Source: Prochlorococcus sp. AG-402-O16
GTDB taxonomy: Bacteria > Cyanobacteriota > Cyanobacteriia > PCC-6307 > Cyanobiaceae
NCBI GenBank assembly: GCA_003216415.1
Contig: QCIY01000002.1
Coordinates: forward strand, 1-64,000
DNA length: 64,000 bases
Direction of reading: 5' to 3'
Shown here: positions 18,965-29,394 of the stretch, one piece after another
Position numbering within the stretch: the stretch's first letter is position 1
How the letters are laid out: each line of letters begins with the position of its first letter
The notes under the pieces: generated by a model
Seen by the model: only the letters and a program-made list of their open reading frames with translations
Told to the model about the DNA's origin: nothing
The model's database searches: none
Program-made: the position numbers and the translations under genes

Positions 18965-21274
18965 ATGTCAGAGGCAGCTGCAAATTCAAAAGAAAAAAAC
19001 GAAATTGAAGTTTCCAAAACTATTTTGCCTGAAAATAAAAAATATGAAAGTGAATCGTTGAATTATCAAATAAAAATTCCCGATTGGCTTCTTAAAGATA
19101 TTAAAAACTTTGAAAAATCAAATAAAGAAAATGATGAGAATCAAAACCTTATAGTAAAGGCTTTTAAACTTGCTTATAAAGCTCATGATGGGCAATTACG
19201 TGCGAGTGGAGAGCCATACATTATCCACCCAGTTGCTGTTGCAAATCTCCTCAAAGAAATAGGTGCTAGTCCATCTGTTATTGCTGCAGGACTTTTACAT
19301 GATGTTGTTGAAGATACTGGCATTGATTTATCCGAAATAGAAACAAATTTTGGATTAGAAGTAAAAATACTTGTAGAAGGTGTAACAAAATTAGGAGGTA
19401 TTCACTTTAATAACAGGACTGAAGCACAAGCCGAAAATCTTAGAAAAATGTTTTTAGCTATGGCAAGCGATATAAGAGTTGTTCTAGTAAAACTTGCAGA
19501 TCGACTTCATAATATGAGAACAATTGAATGGCTTAATGATGAGAGAAAACAAAGAATAGCAAGAGAGACAAGAGAGATTTATGCACCTTTAGCTAATCGA
19601 TTAGGAATAAATAGATTTAAATGGGAATTAGAAGATTTGGCTTTTAAATTTCTGGAGCCTAAGCAATATCAAGATCTAAAAGATCAAATCGCTGTTAAAA
19701 GGAGTGACAGAGAAAAAAGATTAAAAGTAACCTTGAATCTTATGAAAGAAAATTTAGTCTTAGCCGGTTTAAAAAACTTTGAAATAACAGGCAGACCAAA
19801 ACATCTTTATGGCATATGGAACAAAATGGAAAGACAGCAAAAGCAGTTTCACGAAATTTATGATGTTGCTGCTCTAAGAATTATTGTTGATAATTCAGAT
19901 AGTTGTTATAGAGCTTTAGCGGTTGTACATGATACTTTCAAACCAATTCCAGGGAGATTTAAAGACTATATAGGATTACCAAAACCCAATGGATATCAGT
20001 CCCTACATACTTCAGTGATTGGGAGACATCGACCTATTGAAGTTCAAATTAGAACTACTTCCATGCACCAAATTGCAGAATATGGTATTGCCGCTCACTG
20101 GCAATATAAAGAGGGTGGTTCTCCTGCTAAAAGCAATGCCGAAAGATTTAATTGGTTAAGACAACTAGTTGAATGGCAACAAGAAGGTAATGAGGGAGAT
20201 CATAATGATTATTTAGCTTCAATTAAAGAAGATTTATTTGATGAAGAAGTATTTGTGATCACTCCAAAAGGAGATGTTGTTGGTTTAAGAAAAGGATCTA
20301 CTGCAATAGATTTCGCCTATAGAATTCATTCTGAAGTTGGAAATCACTGTAATGGAATAAGAATTAATGAAAAGCTTTCTCCATTATCTACAGCACTTCA
20401 AAATGGTGACTTCATAGAAATTTTGACAAATAATAATGCCAATCCAAGCTTGGATTGGCTGAACTTTGTAGTTACGCCAACTGCTAAAAATAGAATCCGC
20501 CAATGGTATAAGAAAAGCCATCGGGATGAAACGATTAAAAGAGGTAGAGATTTACTCGAAAAAGAAGTAGGTAGAAACGGTTTTGAAACATTGATTTCTA
20601 GTGATCCCATGAAAAAAGTTGCAAATCGATGCAATTTAAAAACTACTGAAGACCTTCTTGCATCACTTGGTTTTGGTGGTTTAACTTTACATCAAGTATT
20701 AAACAGACTAAGAGAAGAAATAAAATTACAGACGGAAGAGATAAAAAATGATTCTGATTCTGAAATAGCAAAATCTCTTAAAAGTAATAGTAATTTATCC
20801 ACAAATAAATCTCATAAAGCAGCTAAATCGCCAATTACCGGGATAGAAGGTCTTGATTACAGAATAGGTAAATGCTGTACCCCACTTCCAGGAGAGGAAA
20901 TTGTAGGAACTGTATCGCTCGGCAACCATGGGATAACAATACATAGGGTAGATTGTGAAAATGTAATACCAATTCCAATAGAAAGAAGATTACCTGTTGG
21001 TTGGAATCAAGATAATAAAACTGGCGATAATAAGTTTCCAATTCAGCTCCGAATAGAAGTAATTGATAGAGTTGGAGTTCTTAAAGATATTCTTATGCGG
21101 TTATCTGATAAAGGTATAAACGTTAGCGATGCTAATGTTAAAACTGCTTATGGTAAACCAGCTATTATCAATCTTTGCGTAGGTCTAGAAAGTTATAATC
21201 AACTTCACAAAACAATTGACCAAATTAAATCAATGGCAGATGTTTTAGATATTGCCAGAGTTGGACAAAGTTAA
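18965..21274 (+). CDS. relA: Bifunctional (p)ppGpp synthetase/hydrolase RelA/SpoT
   Basis: 769 aa. HD hydrolase domain (about 70-220) with intact LLHDVVEDT (H112-D113, E116-D117), synthetase domain with RFKDYIGLPKPNGYQSLHT, TGS domain starting FVITPKGDVVGLRKGST, and a C-terminal ACT domain (LRIEVIDRVGVLKDIL). Both catalytic centres look complete, so it should make and destroy the stringent-response alarmone. It is the only Rel-type gene in the window. Divergent from the ABC gene; the 55-nt gap must carry both promoters. Confidence 0.96.
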   Translation: MSEAAANSKEKNEIEVSKTILPENKKYESESLNYQIKIPDWLLKDIKNFEKSNKENDENQNLIVKAFKLAYKAHDGQLRASGEPYIIHPVAVANLLKEIGASPSVIAAGLLHDVVEDTGIDLSEIETNFGLEVKILVEGVTKLGGIHFNNRTEAQAENLRKMFLAMASDIRVVLVKLADRLHNMRTIEWLNDERKQRIARETREIYAPLANRLGINRFKWELEDLAFKFLEPKQYQDLKDQIAVKRSDREKRLKVTLNLMKENLVLAGLKNFEITGRPKHLYGIWNKMERQQKQFHEIYDVAALRIIVDNSDSCYRALAVVHDTFKPIPGRFKDYIGLPKPNGYQSLHTSVIGRHRPIEVQIRTTSMHQIAEYGIAAHWQYKEGGSPAKSNAERFNWLRQLVEWQQEGNEGDHNDYLASIKEDLFDEEVFVITPKGDVVGLRKGSTAIDFAYRIHSEVGNHCNGIRINEKLSPLSTALQNGDFIEILTNNNANPSLDWLNFVVTPTAKNRIRQWYKKSHRDETIKRGRDLLEKEVGRNGFETLISSDPMKKVANRCNLKTTEDLLASLGFGGLTLHQVLNRLREEIKLQTEEIKNDSDSEIAKSLKSNSNLSTNKSHKAAKSPITGIEGLDYRIGKCCTPLPGEEIVGTVSLGNHGITIHRVDCENVIPIPIERRLPVGWNQDNKTGDNKFPIQLRIEVIDRVGVLKDILMRLSDKGINVSDANVKTAYGKPAIINLCVGLESYNQLHKTIDQIKSMADVLDIARVGQS

Positions 21275-21292
21275 TTTTAGAATCAGGTCAAT

Positions 21293-21736
21293 CTATCTTT
21301 TAATTTTTATCTTGTAGATAAAGAAAACAATACAACCGCAAATCAAAGCTAATAAAAATCCAACACAGGATGAACCTAAGAGTAATTGTAGGGAAAAAAT
21401 TCTACCTTGTTTCCATAAGTCATCAATAACCAAACTTTTTTCAATAATTTCATTAGAGGAAGTATTAAAAAAAATCGAACCAACTTTATAATTAAAATAA
21501 TAAAGTGGAATATAAGTAAAGGGGTTGCTGATCCAGGTCCCAATTGCAGCTAGAACAATATTTCCCTTAGCTAGTTTTGCAAAAAATACCCCTATTAGAG
21601 TCTGAAACCCAAAAAAAGGAAAGCAGCCACTAAATACCCCTATAGCTAAACCTTTAGCATTAAAGAAAGGACTTCCATTCTGAATCCTAAATAATGATAG
21701 AATTTTCTTATAGGTAATATCTCTTTTAGATCTCAT
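21293..21736 (-). CDS. DUF2062 membrane protein
   Basis: 147 aa. It shows the DUF2062 pattern: IQNGSPFFNAKGLAIGVFSG, FPFFGFQTLIGVFFAKLAKGN and the GTWISNPFTYIPLYYFNYKVG stretch split across two segments. There are two to three predicted membrane helices (about 30-50, 60-90 and 115-140). The biochemical function of the family is not established. Its 3' end is 18 nt from convergent relA, and it diverges from mnmE. Confidence 0.85.
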   Translation of the reverse strand: MRSKRDITYKKILSLFRIQNGSPFFNAKGLAIGVFSGCFPFFGFQTLIGVFFAKLAKGNIVLAAIGTWISNPFTYIPLYYFNYKVGSIFFNTSSNEIIEKSLVIDDLWKQGRIFSLQLLLGSSCVGFLLALICGCIVFFIYKIKIKR

Positions 21737-21802
21737 TCAGAAAGAAAAATTCAAAATTAAATTCTTGATAATTTTACTTAATTATCTATAACAAAGCGAG
21801 AG

Positions 21803-23185
21803 ATGGATTCGATAGTTACTACAGAAGATACTATAGCCGCAATTGCTTCAGCTATAAGTATAGGGAAAGGAGGAGTTGCGATAATTAGAGTATCAGGGAA
21901 TGACTCAATAAATTCTTGCAAAAAGATTGTTCAAACTAAATCAAAATATGCATGGGAATCACATAGAGTTTTTCACGGTTTTATTCAGGCAAATAAACAA
22001 AATAAATTTATAGATGAGGTTTTAGTTTTAGTGATGAAATCACCAAATAGCTTTACAGGAGAGGATGTAGTTGAACTACATTGCCATGGAGGAATTATCT
22101 TAGTAAATAAAGTTCTCAAGGTATTATTATCAAGTAATTCTAGAGTTAGACTTGCAAATCCAGGAGAATTTAGTCAAAGAGCTTTTCTGAATGGGAAAAT
22201 AGACCTAACTCAAGCCGAGTCAATTAATCAATTAATTAACGCAAGCAATATCAGATCAGCAGAGTTAGCTTTTAGCGGGGTTCAAGGAGAAATAAAGAAA
22301 AAAATTGATGATATTAAAAATGAACTTATAAATCAACTTTGTGAGATAGAAGCGAGAGTTGATTTTGAAGAAGACTTCACAGATTTTGATTACACCAAAT
22401 ATCTAAAAAACATTAAAAAAGTGAAAGAAAAAATAGAGTTACTTATAGAAAATTCAAAAAGAAATTCATATATTCATAATGGGATATCTATTGCGCTTAT
22501 AGGTAAAACAAATGTTGGTAAAAGTTCTTTACTAAATTTGCTTGCAAAAAAAGAGAAGGCAATCGTAACTAATATTCCTGGAACGACAAGAGATGTGATT
22601 GAAGTGAATTTAACTATTAATGACATCCCAATGAAAATAATTGATACTGCTGGCATAAGAGAAACTCATGAACAAATTGAAAGTATTGGAATTAAAAAAA
22701 GTTTTGGGAAAATTAAAGAGTCAGATTTTATTATTTATATTTATAGTCTTGAAGAAGGATTTAATGAAGAAGACAAAAAAATAATAAAAGAAATCCCCAA
22801 AGAAAAATTAATTACTATTGTGGGTAATAAAAAAGATTTAATTGATCCTAAAAATATTAATTCAAATGAGTTAAAAAACACAATTCTTATGAGCATTAAG
22901 AATAATGATGGTGAAAGATTATTAATCGACACAATCATAAAAAAATGCGGATTAAAACAATTAGAAAATATCAATATATTTTTAAACGAAAGACATCTAA
23001 TGAATTTGTCTGCCTGCCTGTCTAATTTAAATGATACTGATACAATAGTTAAAAATAGATTGCCATTTGATTTGTTATCAATAGAACTTAGAGATGGAAT
23101 TCAAAATTTATCTAAAATAACTGGTCAAGAATTAACGGAGGAGCTTCTAGATAATATTTTTTCTAAGTTTTGTATTGGTAAATAA
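21803..23185 (+). CDS. mnmE: tRNA U34 modification GTPase MnmE
   Basis: 460 aa. An N-terminal formyl-THF-binding domain ([49 protein letters not shown]) leads to a helical domain with an inserted G domain: G1 [11 protein letters not shown] (about 233), G3 DTAGIRE, G4 NKKD. It ends with the C-terminal FCIGK motif whose cysteine is needed for activity. It works with MnmG to make the 5-carboxymethylaminomethyl type modification of wobble uridine. No MnmG lies in the window. Confidence 0.97.
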   Translation: MDSIVTTEDTIAAIASAISIGKGGVAIIRVSGNDSINSCKKIVQTKSKYAWESHRVFHGFIQANKQNKFIDEVLVLVMKSPNSFTGEDVVELHCHGGIILVNKVLKVLLSSNSRVRLANPGEFSQRAFLNGKIDLTQAESINQLINASNIRSAELAFSGVQGEIKKKIDDIKNELINQLCEIEARVDFEEDFTDFDYTKYLKNIKKVKEKIELLIENSKRNSYIHNGISIALIGKTNVGKSSLLNLLAKKEKAIVTNIPGTTRDVIEVNLTINDIPMKIIDTAGIRETHEQIESIGIKKSFGKIKESDFIIYIYSLEEGFNEEDKKIIKEIPKEKLITIVGNKKDLIDPKNINSNELKNTILMSIKNNDGERLLIDTIIKKCGLKQLENINIFLNERHLMNLSACLSNLNDTDTIVKNRLPFDLLSIELRDGIQNLSKITGQELTEELLDNIFSKFCIGK

Positions 23186-23263
23186 ATTTGAGTTAAATTA
23201 CATAGTGATTTATAGTTGACTCTCTAACTTTAGTTGAATTTTTATTAATTATTTTTTAGTTTA

Positions 23264-24130
23264 GTGGATCTGAATACACAAACAATAAGTAAGATCATTG
23301 ATCATTGGATCGATGAAGATATAGGTAGGGGAGATCTAACAAGTTCCTCTATTACAGAAGAGAATGGTAATGCATATTGGATTGCAAAAGAGGAAGGTAT
23401 ATTTTGTGGGGTTATGATTATAAAAGAAATTTTTAAAAAAATTGATTTAAAAATCAGTCCAAAATTTAATATCTCTGATGGAGATAAATTTGTTAAAGAT
23501 CAAAAACTTTTAGAAATATATGGACCATCAAAAAGTTTACTCGCTAGTGAAAGGATCAGCTTAAATATAGCAATGCATTTATCTGGAATATCAACTTATA
23601 CAAAGAATCTTGTAGATAAGTTAGAAGGCACAAATATAAAATTAGCAGATACTAGAAAAACGACTCCTGGCTTAAGAATATTTGAAAAATATGCATTCAA
23701 ATGCGGAGGTGGAGTGAATCATAGAATGGGATTATACGATGCGGCTATGATAAAAGAAAATCATATTGCATGGACAGATAATCTTAAGAATGCAGTACAA
23801 AAAATTCGCCGAAATTCGCCTTTTACAACTCATATCATAATTGAAGCTGAGAATATCGAACAGGCAAAAGAAGCAGTATTAGCAGGAGCGGATAGTGTCT
23901 TATTAGATGAACTTAGTCCTGAAACAATCAAAAAAAACATTCAAGAATTAAGAGATTTATCAATTAATAGCTTAAAAAAAGAAGTCAATAAAAATTTGAT
24001 AATAGAAGTTTCTGGAATTAATCCTGAAGAAATTAGTAAATATCTAATAAAAGGTATTGATTTGATTTCAACAAGTTCTTCAATTACCAAAAGTGATTGG
24101 ATTGATTTAAGTATGCGTTATATTAATTAA
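23264..24130 (+). CDS. nadC: Quinolinate phosphoribosyltransferase (nicotinate-nucleotide pyrophosphorylase)
   Basis: 288 aa. It makes nicotinate mononucleotide from quinolinate and PRPP in de novo NAD synthesis. Motifs are DEDIGRGDLTS near the N-terminus, ASERISLNIAMHLSGIST, KLADTRKTTPGLR with FEKYAFKCGGGVNHRMGLYD, and KENHI. The GTG start at 23264 is chosen because no in-frame ATG precedes the conserved IGRGDLTS motif. nadK, the later NADP step, is at 50718. Confidence 0.95.
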   Translation: MDLNTQTISKIIDHWIDEDIGRGDLTSSSITEENGNAYWIAKEEGIFCGVMIIKEIFKKIDLKISPKFNISDGDKFVKDQKLLEIYGPSKSLLASERISLNIAMHLSGISTYTKNLVDKLEGTNIKLADTRKTTPGLRIFEKYAFKCGGGVNHRMGLYDAAMIKENHIAWTDNLKNAVQKIRRNSPFTTHIIIEAENIEQAKEAVLAGADSVLLDELSPETIKKNIQELRDLSINSLKKEVNKNLIIEVSGINPEEISKYLIKGIDLISTSSSITKSDWIDLSMRYIN

Positions 24131-24157
24131 TCATATAGATAAATAATTTAATAAATA

Positions 24158-25972
24158 ATGCTAATCATTTTTAAAGAATTAACAAATAATTTTGAACAAT
24201 CTCTTTTAGATAGTCTTAAAAAAAATGATAAAGAAAGAGAGTTCGAAATTCTTAGAAAAAATTTAATTACGCAATCATCAAAAGAGGAATTTGGTGATTA
24301 TCAATGTAATGTTTGTTTAAGTTTATCTAAAATATATAAAAAGAATCCAAGAGATATTTCTAATGATTTTATTAACCTTTTAAATAAAAATAAAAGCATA
24401 TTAAAATTATGTAAGAGTCTAGAAATAGCTGGACCTGGATTTATAAATATAAAATTAAAAGATGAAGTACTCATAAATGAAATTAAATCAAATATTCAAT
24501 GCCAAAGGGCTGGAGTAACTCAAATTAAAAAAGATTTTGATAGTGGCTTATCAAATAAAGTCATTGTAGATTTTTCTAGTCCTAATATTGCTAAAGAAAT
24601 GCATGTAGGGCATTTAAGATCAACAATAATAGGAGATTCAATATCCAGAATTTTCGAGTTAAGAGGTTATCAAGTGTTAAGACTAAATCATGTTGGCGAT
24701 TGGGGAACGCAATTTGGAATGCTTATTACTCAGCTCAAAGATTTATATTTAAATGATTTAGAAGAGATAGGGAACATCAAGATAAGTGATTTAGTTGAAT
24801 TTTATAAAGAATCAAAAAAAAGATTTGATAATGAATCTGAATTCCAAAAAAGATCTAGAGAGGAAGTAGTTAAGTTACAAAGTGGAGATATTAAATCGAT
24901 TAAAGCTTGGAAATTATTATGTGATCAATCTAGAAAGGAATTTGATGAAATCTATAAAAATTTAAAAATTAAAATAGAAGAAAGAGGTGAATCTTTTTAT
25001 AATCCCTTCTTAAAATCAGTTATTGAGGATTTGAATTTAAAAAAAATATTAGTAGAAGATCAAGGAGCAAAATGTGTTTTTTTAGATGGGATGACTAATA
25101 AAGAAGGCAAACCTTTACCGCTAATTATTCAAAAAAAAGATGGAGGTTTTAACTATGCCACCACAGATCTTGCTGCTATAAGATACAGATTCAATAAACC
25201 TCCTAATGGGGATGATGCTTCGAGAATTATTTATGTAACTGATCATGGACAAGCAAATCATTTTGCTGGAGTTTTTCAAGTTGCAAAAAAAGCAAAATGG
25301 ATCCCAGACAATTGTCAAGTAGACCATGTACCTTTTGGTTTAGTTCAAGGAATTGATGGCAAAAAACTAAAAACAAGGGAAGGTGAAACAATACGTTTAA
25401 AAGATTTATTAAAAGAAGCAGTTAGAAGAGCAAAAGAAAATTTATTGAAAAGATTAGAAGATGAAAATCGTTATGAGACAGAAGATTTTATTGCAAATAC
25501 TTCAAGAATTATTGGAATAGGAGCTGTTAAGTATGCAGATTTAAGCCAAAATAGGATTACTAATTATCAATTTAGTTTTGATAAAATGCTTTCTCTGAAT
25601 GGAAATACGGCTCCTTATTTGTTATATACACTTGTAAGAATTGAAGGAATTAAAAGAAAAAATGATTTTGTTTATGACTCTAAAGATTTTCAATATATAA
25701 ATTATGAACATAAATCTGAGTGGAAACTTATCAGAAAATTACTTAAGTTCGATGAAATCATAATATCTATTGAAAAAGACTTAATGCCAAATAGATTATG
25801 CAATTATCTTTTTGAGCTATGTCAGACTTTTAATAGATTCTATGATCAAGTTCCAATACTCAAAGAAGAAAAATATATAAAAATTTCTAGACTTAATTTA
25901 TGTGATCTAACTGCAAAAACACTAAAATTAAGCTTAGAACTTCTAGGAATTGAAACTTTAGAAAGAATGTAA
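24158..25972 (+). CDS. argS: Arginyl-tRNA synthetase
   Basis: 604 aa class I synthetase. The N-terminal Add-1 domain (about 1-120) precedes the HIGH-type motif HVGHLRST (about 149). The family-typical [14 protein letters not shown] follows, then [20 protein letters not shown] as the KMSKS equivalent (the family often lacks a canonical KMSKS), and a DALR anticodon-binding domain near the C-terminus. It charges tRNA-Arg in the cytosol. The stop and next start share a base (TAATG), so the following aminotransferase is probably translationally coupled. Confidence 0.97.
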   Translation: MLIIFKELTNNFEQSLLDSLKKNDKEREFEILRKNLITQSSKEEFGDYQCNVCLSLSKIYKKNPRDISNDFINLLNKNKSILKLCKSLEIAGPGFINIKLKDEVLINEIKSNIQCQRAGVTQIKKDFDSGLSNKVIVDFSSPNIAKEMHVGHLRSTIIGDSISRIFELRGYQVLRLNHVGDWGTQFGMLITQLKDLYLNDLEEIGNIKISDLVEFYKESKKRFDNESEFQKRSREEVVKLQSGDIKSIKAWKLLCDQSRKEFDEIYKNLKIKIEERGESFYNPFLKSVIEDLNLKKILVEDQGAKCVFLDGMTNKEGKPLPLIIQKKDGGFNYATTDLAAIRYRFNKPPNGDDASRIIYVTDHGQANHFAGVFQVAKKAKWIPDNCQVDHVPFGLVQGIDGKKLKTREGETIRLKDLLKEAVRRAKENLLKRLEDENRYETEDFIANTSRIIGIGAVKYADLSQNRITNYQFSFDKMLSLNGNTAPYLLYTLVRIEGIKRKNDFVYDSKDFQYINYEHKSEWKLIRKLLKFDEIIISIEKDLMPNRLCNYLFELCQTFNRFYDQVPILKEEKYIKISRLNLCDLTAKTLKLSLELLGIETLERM

Positions 25973-27081
25973 TGAATGATTCTGATCAATTAAATAATCT
26001 TTTCCCAAAACCAAGAGAAGAAATAATAAATATGCAGTCTTATTCTGCTCCTTTAGAAAATAGAAGAAATTTACTCCGTTTAGATTTTAATGAAAATACT
26101 CTAGGTCCAAGTCCTAATGTTTTCAAGGCATTACAAGCGATAAAATTAGATGAGATTTCAATTTATCCAGAATATAATTTATTAAAAAATTTTTTATGTG
26201 ATAAATATCTTGATTCAAGAAAATTTGATACCGATGAGATAGGAATTTTCAATGGAGCAGACGCAGCAATAAATGCAATTTTCAATTGCTTTGGAGAAAA
26301 AGATCAAATATTTCTAACCACGAATCCAACTTTTGGTTACTATTCTCCTTGTTCAGAAATGCGAGGAATGAAGAAAATAACTTGTTCTTACATTGGAGAA
26401 AATTTTCTATTCCCCATCAAAGAATTTAGAGAAAAAATAATAATTTATAATCCAAAGTTAATATTCATTTGTAATCCAAATAATCCAACAGGAACAGTTT
26501 TAAGTGCTCAAGAGATAATTAACTTAGCAAATATCAAAAACGATTCATTGATAATTGTTGATGAACTATATGAAAAATTTAATGGGGATAGTCTTCTTGA
26601 ATCGATAGATTTTGAAAAGAATAACAACATACTAATAATCCAATCTCTCTCAAAAACAGCTGGTTTAGCTGGTTTAAGAATAGGTTTTACTTTTGGCAAT
26701 AAAAATTTAATTCAGTACATTAACAAAGTTACAGGACCATATGATGTAAATAGCTTTGCTATAACGGCAGCATTAGCAGCACTTAAAGAAAAATCATATA
26801 TTGATAATTATGTTTTAGAAGTAAAAAAAGCAAGGGAATGGATTTTAAATAAATTTAAATCAACAAAAATCAGAACTCACTTTAGTGGTGGTAATTATTT
26901 CTTAATTTGGCCAAAAAAAGATCCTAAAATTTTAATACAACAGATGAGAGAAAAAGGTATTCTTATCAGAAGTATGGAAAATAAAAAAGATATTGGTAAG
27001 TCAATAAGGGTTAGTATTGGAACTAAAGAACAAATGATTTTTTTCTGGGACAATTATAAGGTTTTAGATTTAATAAATTAA
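25972..27081 (+). CDS. hisC: Class I aminotransferase, probable histidinol-phosphate aminotransferase
   Basis: 369 aa PLP enzyme. LLRLDFNENTLGPSPNVFKAL-like N-terminus (about 33-53) is typical of HisC. It also has FNGADAAINAIF, ICNPNNPTGTVLS, DELYEKF (pyridine Asp) and the PLP lysine in IQSLSKTAGLAGLRIGF. In histidine synthesis it converts imidazole-acetol phosphate to histidinol phosphate. An aromatic-acid aminotransferase role is possible for this family. It starts on the last base of argS and overlaps the convergent MBL gene by 4 nt. Confidence 0.85.
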   Translation: MNDSDQLNNLFPKPREEIINMQSYSAPLENRRNLLRLDFNENTLGPSPNVFKALQAIKLDEISIYPEYNLLKNFLCDKYLDSRKFDTDEIGIFNGADAAINAIFNCFGEKDQIFLTTNPTFGYYSPCSEMRGMKKITCSYIGENFLFPIKEFREKIIIYNPKLIFICNPNNPTGTVLSAQEIINLANIKNDSLIIVDELYEKFNGDSLLESIDFEKNNNILIIQSLSKTAGLAGLRIGFTFGNKNLIQYINKVTGPYDVNSFAITAALAALKEKSYIDNYVLEVKKAREWILNKFKSTKIRTHFSGGNYFLIWPKKDPKILIQQMREKGILIRSMENKKDIGKSIRVSIGTKEQMIFFWDNYKVLDLIN

Positions 27082-27803
27082 TTACCAAAAATATATATTG
27101 TATTTTGATCGATTCTTTTAGATTTTATTTGAATATCTTTTCTAACATATTTTACTTTAAAATCTTTCATATTTTCGATAAATAAATCAGCATTTGAGAA
27201 ATCACATTCTTTATTAATTTTTTTGCCACGAGCAAAGTGAACAGGAATAACTACATTAGGTTTTAAGATCTTAACGATTCTTGAGGCTTCTTCTCCATCA
27301 TAGGATTTTATTCCTCCTCCAATTGAAATAAATAAGATATCTGGGCGAGACAAAATAATTTGACTATTAATATCAATATCACCAGCAGCGCCTCCCATAT
27401 GAACAATTTTAAGATCATTCTGCTCCCAACTCCAAACAGTTGCCATCCCAAATCTTCTTCCATCTACTCTGTCATGTGGGACGGAAATTCCATTTAATAA
27501 AATATCCTCAAATTGATAGATTCCTGGCTCAACAAACATTAATTGATCATTAGGGTTATATCCTTCATCTAGAAGCCTAGAACTAGCCAAAATAAAATCT
27601 GCTTGTACTGCATTTGGCTCTTTTAAATTGATTGCACAACCTATTGCTTTAAAGGGATTGATAAGAATCGAATTTTCTGTACTATTAATTATAAAACTAC
27701 TATGTCCCAGACTTTTTATTACTAAATTACTTGCCAATAATGGGGTAGGAAAGAAAAAGATAAATAATATAAAAAAGAAAATGTTTTTAATTTGAGAAAT
27801 CAT
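27078..27803 (-). CDS. Exported metallo-beta-lactamase-fold protein with degenerate metal site
   Basis: 241 aa. A strong signal peptide or anchor (IFFFILFIFFFPTPLLAS, about 8-25) suggests periplasmic or lumenal location. The body follows UPF0173-like MBL hydrolases: LVIKSLGHSSFIIN, ISVPHDRVDGRRFG, LKIVHMGGAAGDID and ILKPNVVIPVHFA. However, the metal-binding HxHxDH that should follow ADFILAS is replaced by SSRLLDEGYN, so at least three zinc ligands are missing. It may bind ligand without hydrolysis. Last gene of the prfB-to-MBL minus-strand run, 26 nt after trpG/pabA. Confidence 0.8.
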   Translation of the reverse strand: MISQIKNIFFFILFIFFFPTPLLASNLVIKSLGHSSFIINSTENSILINPFKAIGCAINLKEPNAVQADFILASSRLLDEGYNPNDQLMFVEPGIYQFEDILLNGISVPHDRVDGRRFGMATVWSWEQNDLKIVHMGGAAGDIDINSQIILSRPDILFISIGGGIKSYDGEEASRIVKILKPNVVIPVHFARGKKINKECDFSNADLFIENMKDFKVKYVRKDIQIKSKRIDQNTIYIFGN

Positions 27804-27829
27804 AATATAATTTTTTTTGTATTTTACTT

Positions 27830-28420
27830 TTATTCAGCCATTTTTAGAAAATTACTAATTAATTTATGACCAAATTGTGTCAATACACTTTCAGGATGAA
27901 ACTGTACCCCATGTAAATGTTTATATTCTTTGTGAGAAATAGCCATAATAGTTGAGTCTTCTAAAGTCGCAGTTATATCTAAACAAGATGGTAATGAACT
28001 TGAATCAACTATAAGACTATGATATCTAGTCGCCACAAATGGAGTCTCGATATCTTTAAACAAACCTTTTTGATTATGAAATATTTTGGATGTCTTACCA
28101 TGCATAAGTTCTTTCCCAACTATAACCTTACCTCCAAAAGCTTGGGCCAAAGCTTGATGCCCTAAACAAACTCCTAATGTCGGAATATTTTTAGATAATT
28201 TTTTTAGTATTGGCAGACAAATTCCAGATTGATCTGGATTACCAGGACCTGGAGATAATAGTATTCCACTAGGATTTAGTTTAACAATTTCTTCTAAAGT
28301 AATTTCATCATTTCTTTTAACTATTAATTCTCTTGTTATTTCATGTTCAACAGAAAGTTCTCCTAAATATTGAACAAGGTTATATGTAAAACTATCGTAA
28401 TTATCAATAACAAGAAACAT
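27830..28420 (-). CDS. trpG: Glutamine amidotransferase, anthranilate/aminodeoxychorismate synthase component II
   Basis: 196 aa class I glutaminase subunit. VIDNYDSFTYNLVQYLGEL at the N-terminus, oxyanion region SPGPGNPDQSG, nucleophile Cys in GVCLGHQALAQAFGG, and His/Glu of HGVQFHPESVLT. It supplies ammonia for anthranilate (tryptophan) or 4-amino-4-deoxychorismate (folate). In many bacteria one protein serves both, and the symbol could equally be pabA. It starts 2 nt after dgkA. Confidence 0.93.
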   Translation of the reverse strand: MFLVIDNYDSFTYNLVQYLGELSVEHEITRELIVKRNDEITLEEIVKLNPSGILLSPGPGNPDQSGICLPILKKLSKNIPTLGVCLGHQALAQAFGGKVIVGKELMHGKTSKIFHNQKGLFKDIETPFVATRYHSLIVDSSSLPSCLDITATLEDSTIMAISHKEYKHLHGVQFHPESVLTQFGHKLISNFLKMAE

Positions 28421-28422
28421 AT

Positions 28423-28842
28423 TTATATGGATTCAAATAACAACTTTATTTTAGGAACAAATATATATACGGCAATAATAACAGAATTAATGGAAGCTAA
28501 TAAAACTGCCCCTGCAGAAGTATCTTTTGAAATTTTAGCTAAACTACTAAATTCTTTTTTCACTAATAAATCAACTATTGATTCTATAGAAGTGTTTAAA
28601 ATTTCTAATATTAAAACAGACATAATTGTGGCAATCAAAATTACATAATTACTTTGACTAATTTGCAGTAAAAAACCAATCATTAAACTTGTAACTGCAA
28701 AAATTAATTGAATTTTAAAATTTCTTGAAGTTATAAATACGTAACTAATGCCACTAAAAGCATACTTAAAACTTTTTAATACATGAGTAGAAGTTTTATA
28801 TGATTCTATTCTGTTTTTTAAAGAGTTTATTTTTTTTTCCAT
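28423..28842 (-). CDS. dgkA: Diacylglycerol/undecaprenol kinase (DgkA family)
   Basis: 139 aa integral membrane kinase with three predicted helices. Family motifs are the first-helix entry FKYAFSGISYVF, the catalytic and metal region LEILNTSIESIVDL, and AKISKDTSAGAVLL. Gram-positive-type members phosphorylate undecaprenol; E. coli DgkA uses diacylglycerol. The layout YbeY-DgkA is common in bacteria, and here it lies 6 nt after ybeY. Confidence 0.92.
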   Translation of the reverse strand: MEKKINSLKNRIESYKTSTHVLKSFKYAFSGISYVFITSRNFKIQLIFAVTSLMIGFLLQISQSNYVILIATIMSVLILEILNTSIESIVDLLVKKEFSSLAKISKDTSAGAVLLASINSVIIAVYIFVPKIKLLFESI

Positions 28843-28848
28843 AGATTC

Positions 28849-29388
28849 TTAATCTAATTGTTTAATTAAATATTCTTGAAAATTTAACATATTTTCTAAA
28901 TCAAGATCATTATTATGTTCCCATCCCAAAAGATGTAAAAATCCATGACTAGCCAACCAGAGCATTTCTCTATAGATTGAATGTTTATATTCATAAGATT
29001 GCTCAATTGCCATCTCTAATGAGATAAATATATCTCCCAACTCAATATGATCTAAAGTATTTAGAGATTCATCAGAAATGATTGGAAAAGATAGAACATC
29101 AGTTGGTCCATTTTCTTGCATCCACTTCTGGTTCATAAAAGCAATTTCTTGATTAGATATTATCTGTAAGCCTAATGAAAAAAAATTCTTTTCAAAAATG
29201 AAATTTGGTAATTTATAATCGTCTTTTTTTAATATTATTTTTATCCAAGATAAAAAAACTTTCTCCCAAAAAATAGATTCAAAAATAAGCTTATTTTTAG
29301 AATCTTTAAACTTATTTGAAAATTGGGGAAATTCATTAGATTTAAAAACCAAATCTAAATTTATTTCAGAAATAATTTTTTCTGTCAT
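28849..29388 (-). CDS. ybeY: Endoribonuclease YbeY (rRNA maturation factor)
   Basis: 179 aa. Single-strand-specific metal-dependent RNase for 16S rRNA 3'-end maturation and ribosome quality control. The zinc motif reads [12 protein letters not shown]; the three histidines are kept, but the usual G-Y-D-H end is G-W-E-H. The upstream motif [11 protein letters not shown] (typically GxTDVLSFP) is intact. The N-terminus is about 20-25 residues longer than in E. coli. It sits between DUF3285 and dgkA with 6-nt gaps. Confidence 0.95.
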   Translation of the reverse strand: MTEKIISEINLDLVFKSNEFPQFSNKFKDSKNKLIFESIFWEKVFLSWIKIILKKDDYKLPNFIFEKNFFSLGLQIISNQEIAFMNQKWMQENGPTDVLSFPIISDESLNTLDHIELGDIFISLEMAIEQSYEYKHSIYREMLWLASHGFLHLLGWEHNNDLDLENMLNFQEYLIKQLD

Positions 29389-29394
29389 ACATTC

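Noticed and set aside
18910-19017. N-terminal extension of the double-ATPase ABC protein
   Set aside because: It overlaps the divergent relA start by 53 nt and encodes a sequence unlike ABC proteins; ATG 18909 fits the family start.
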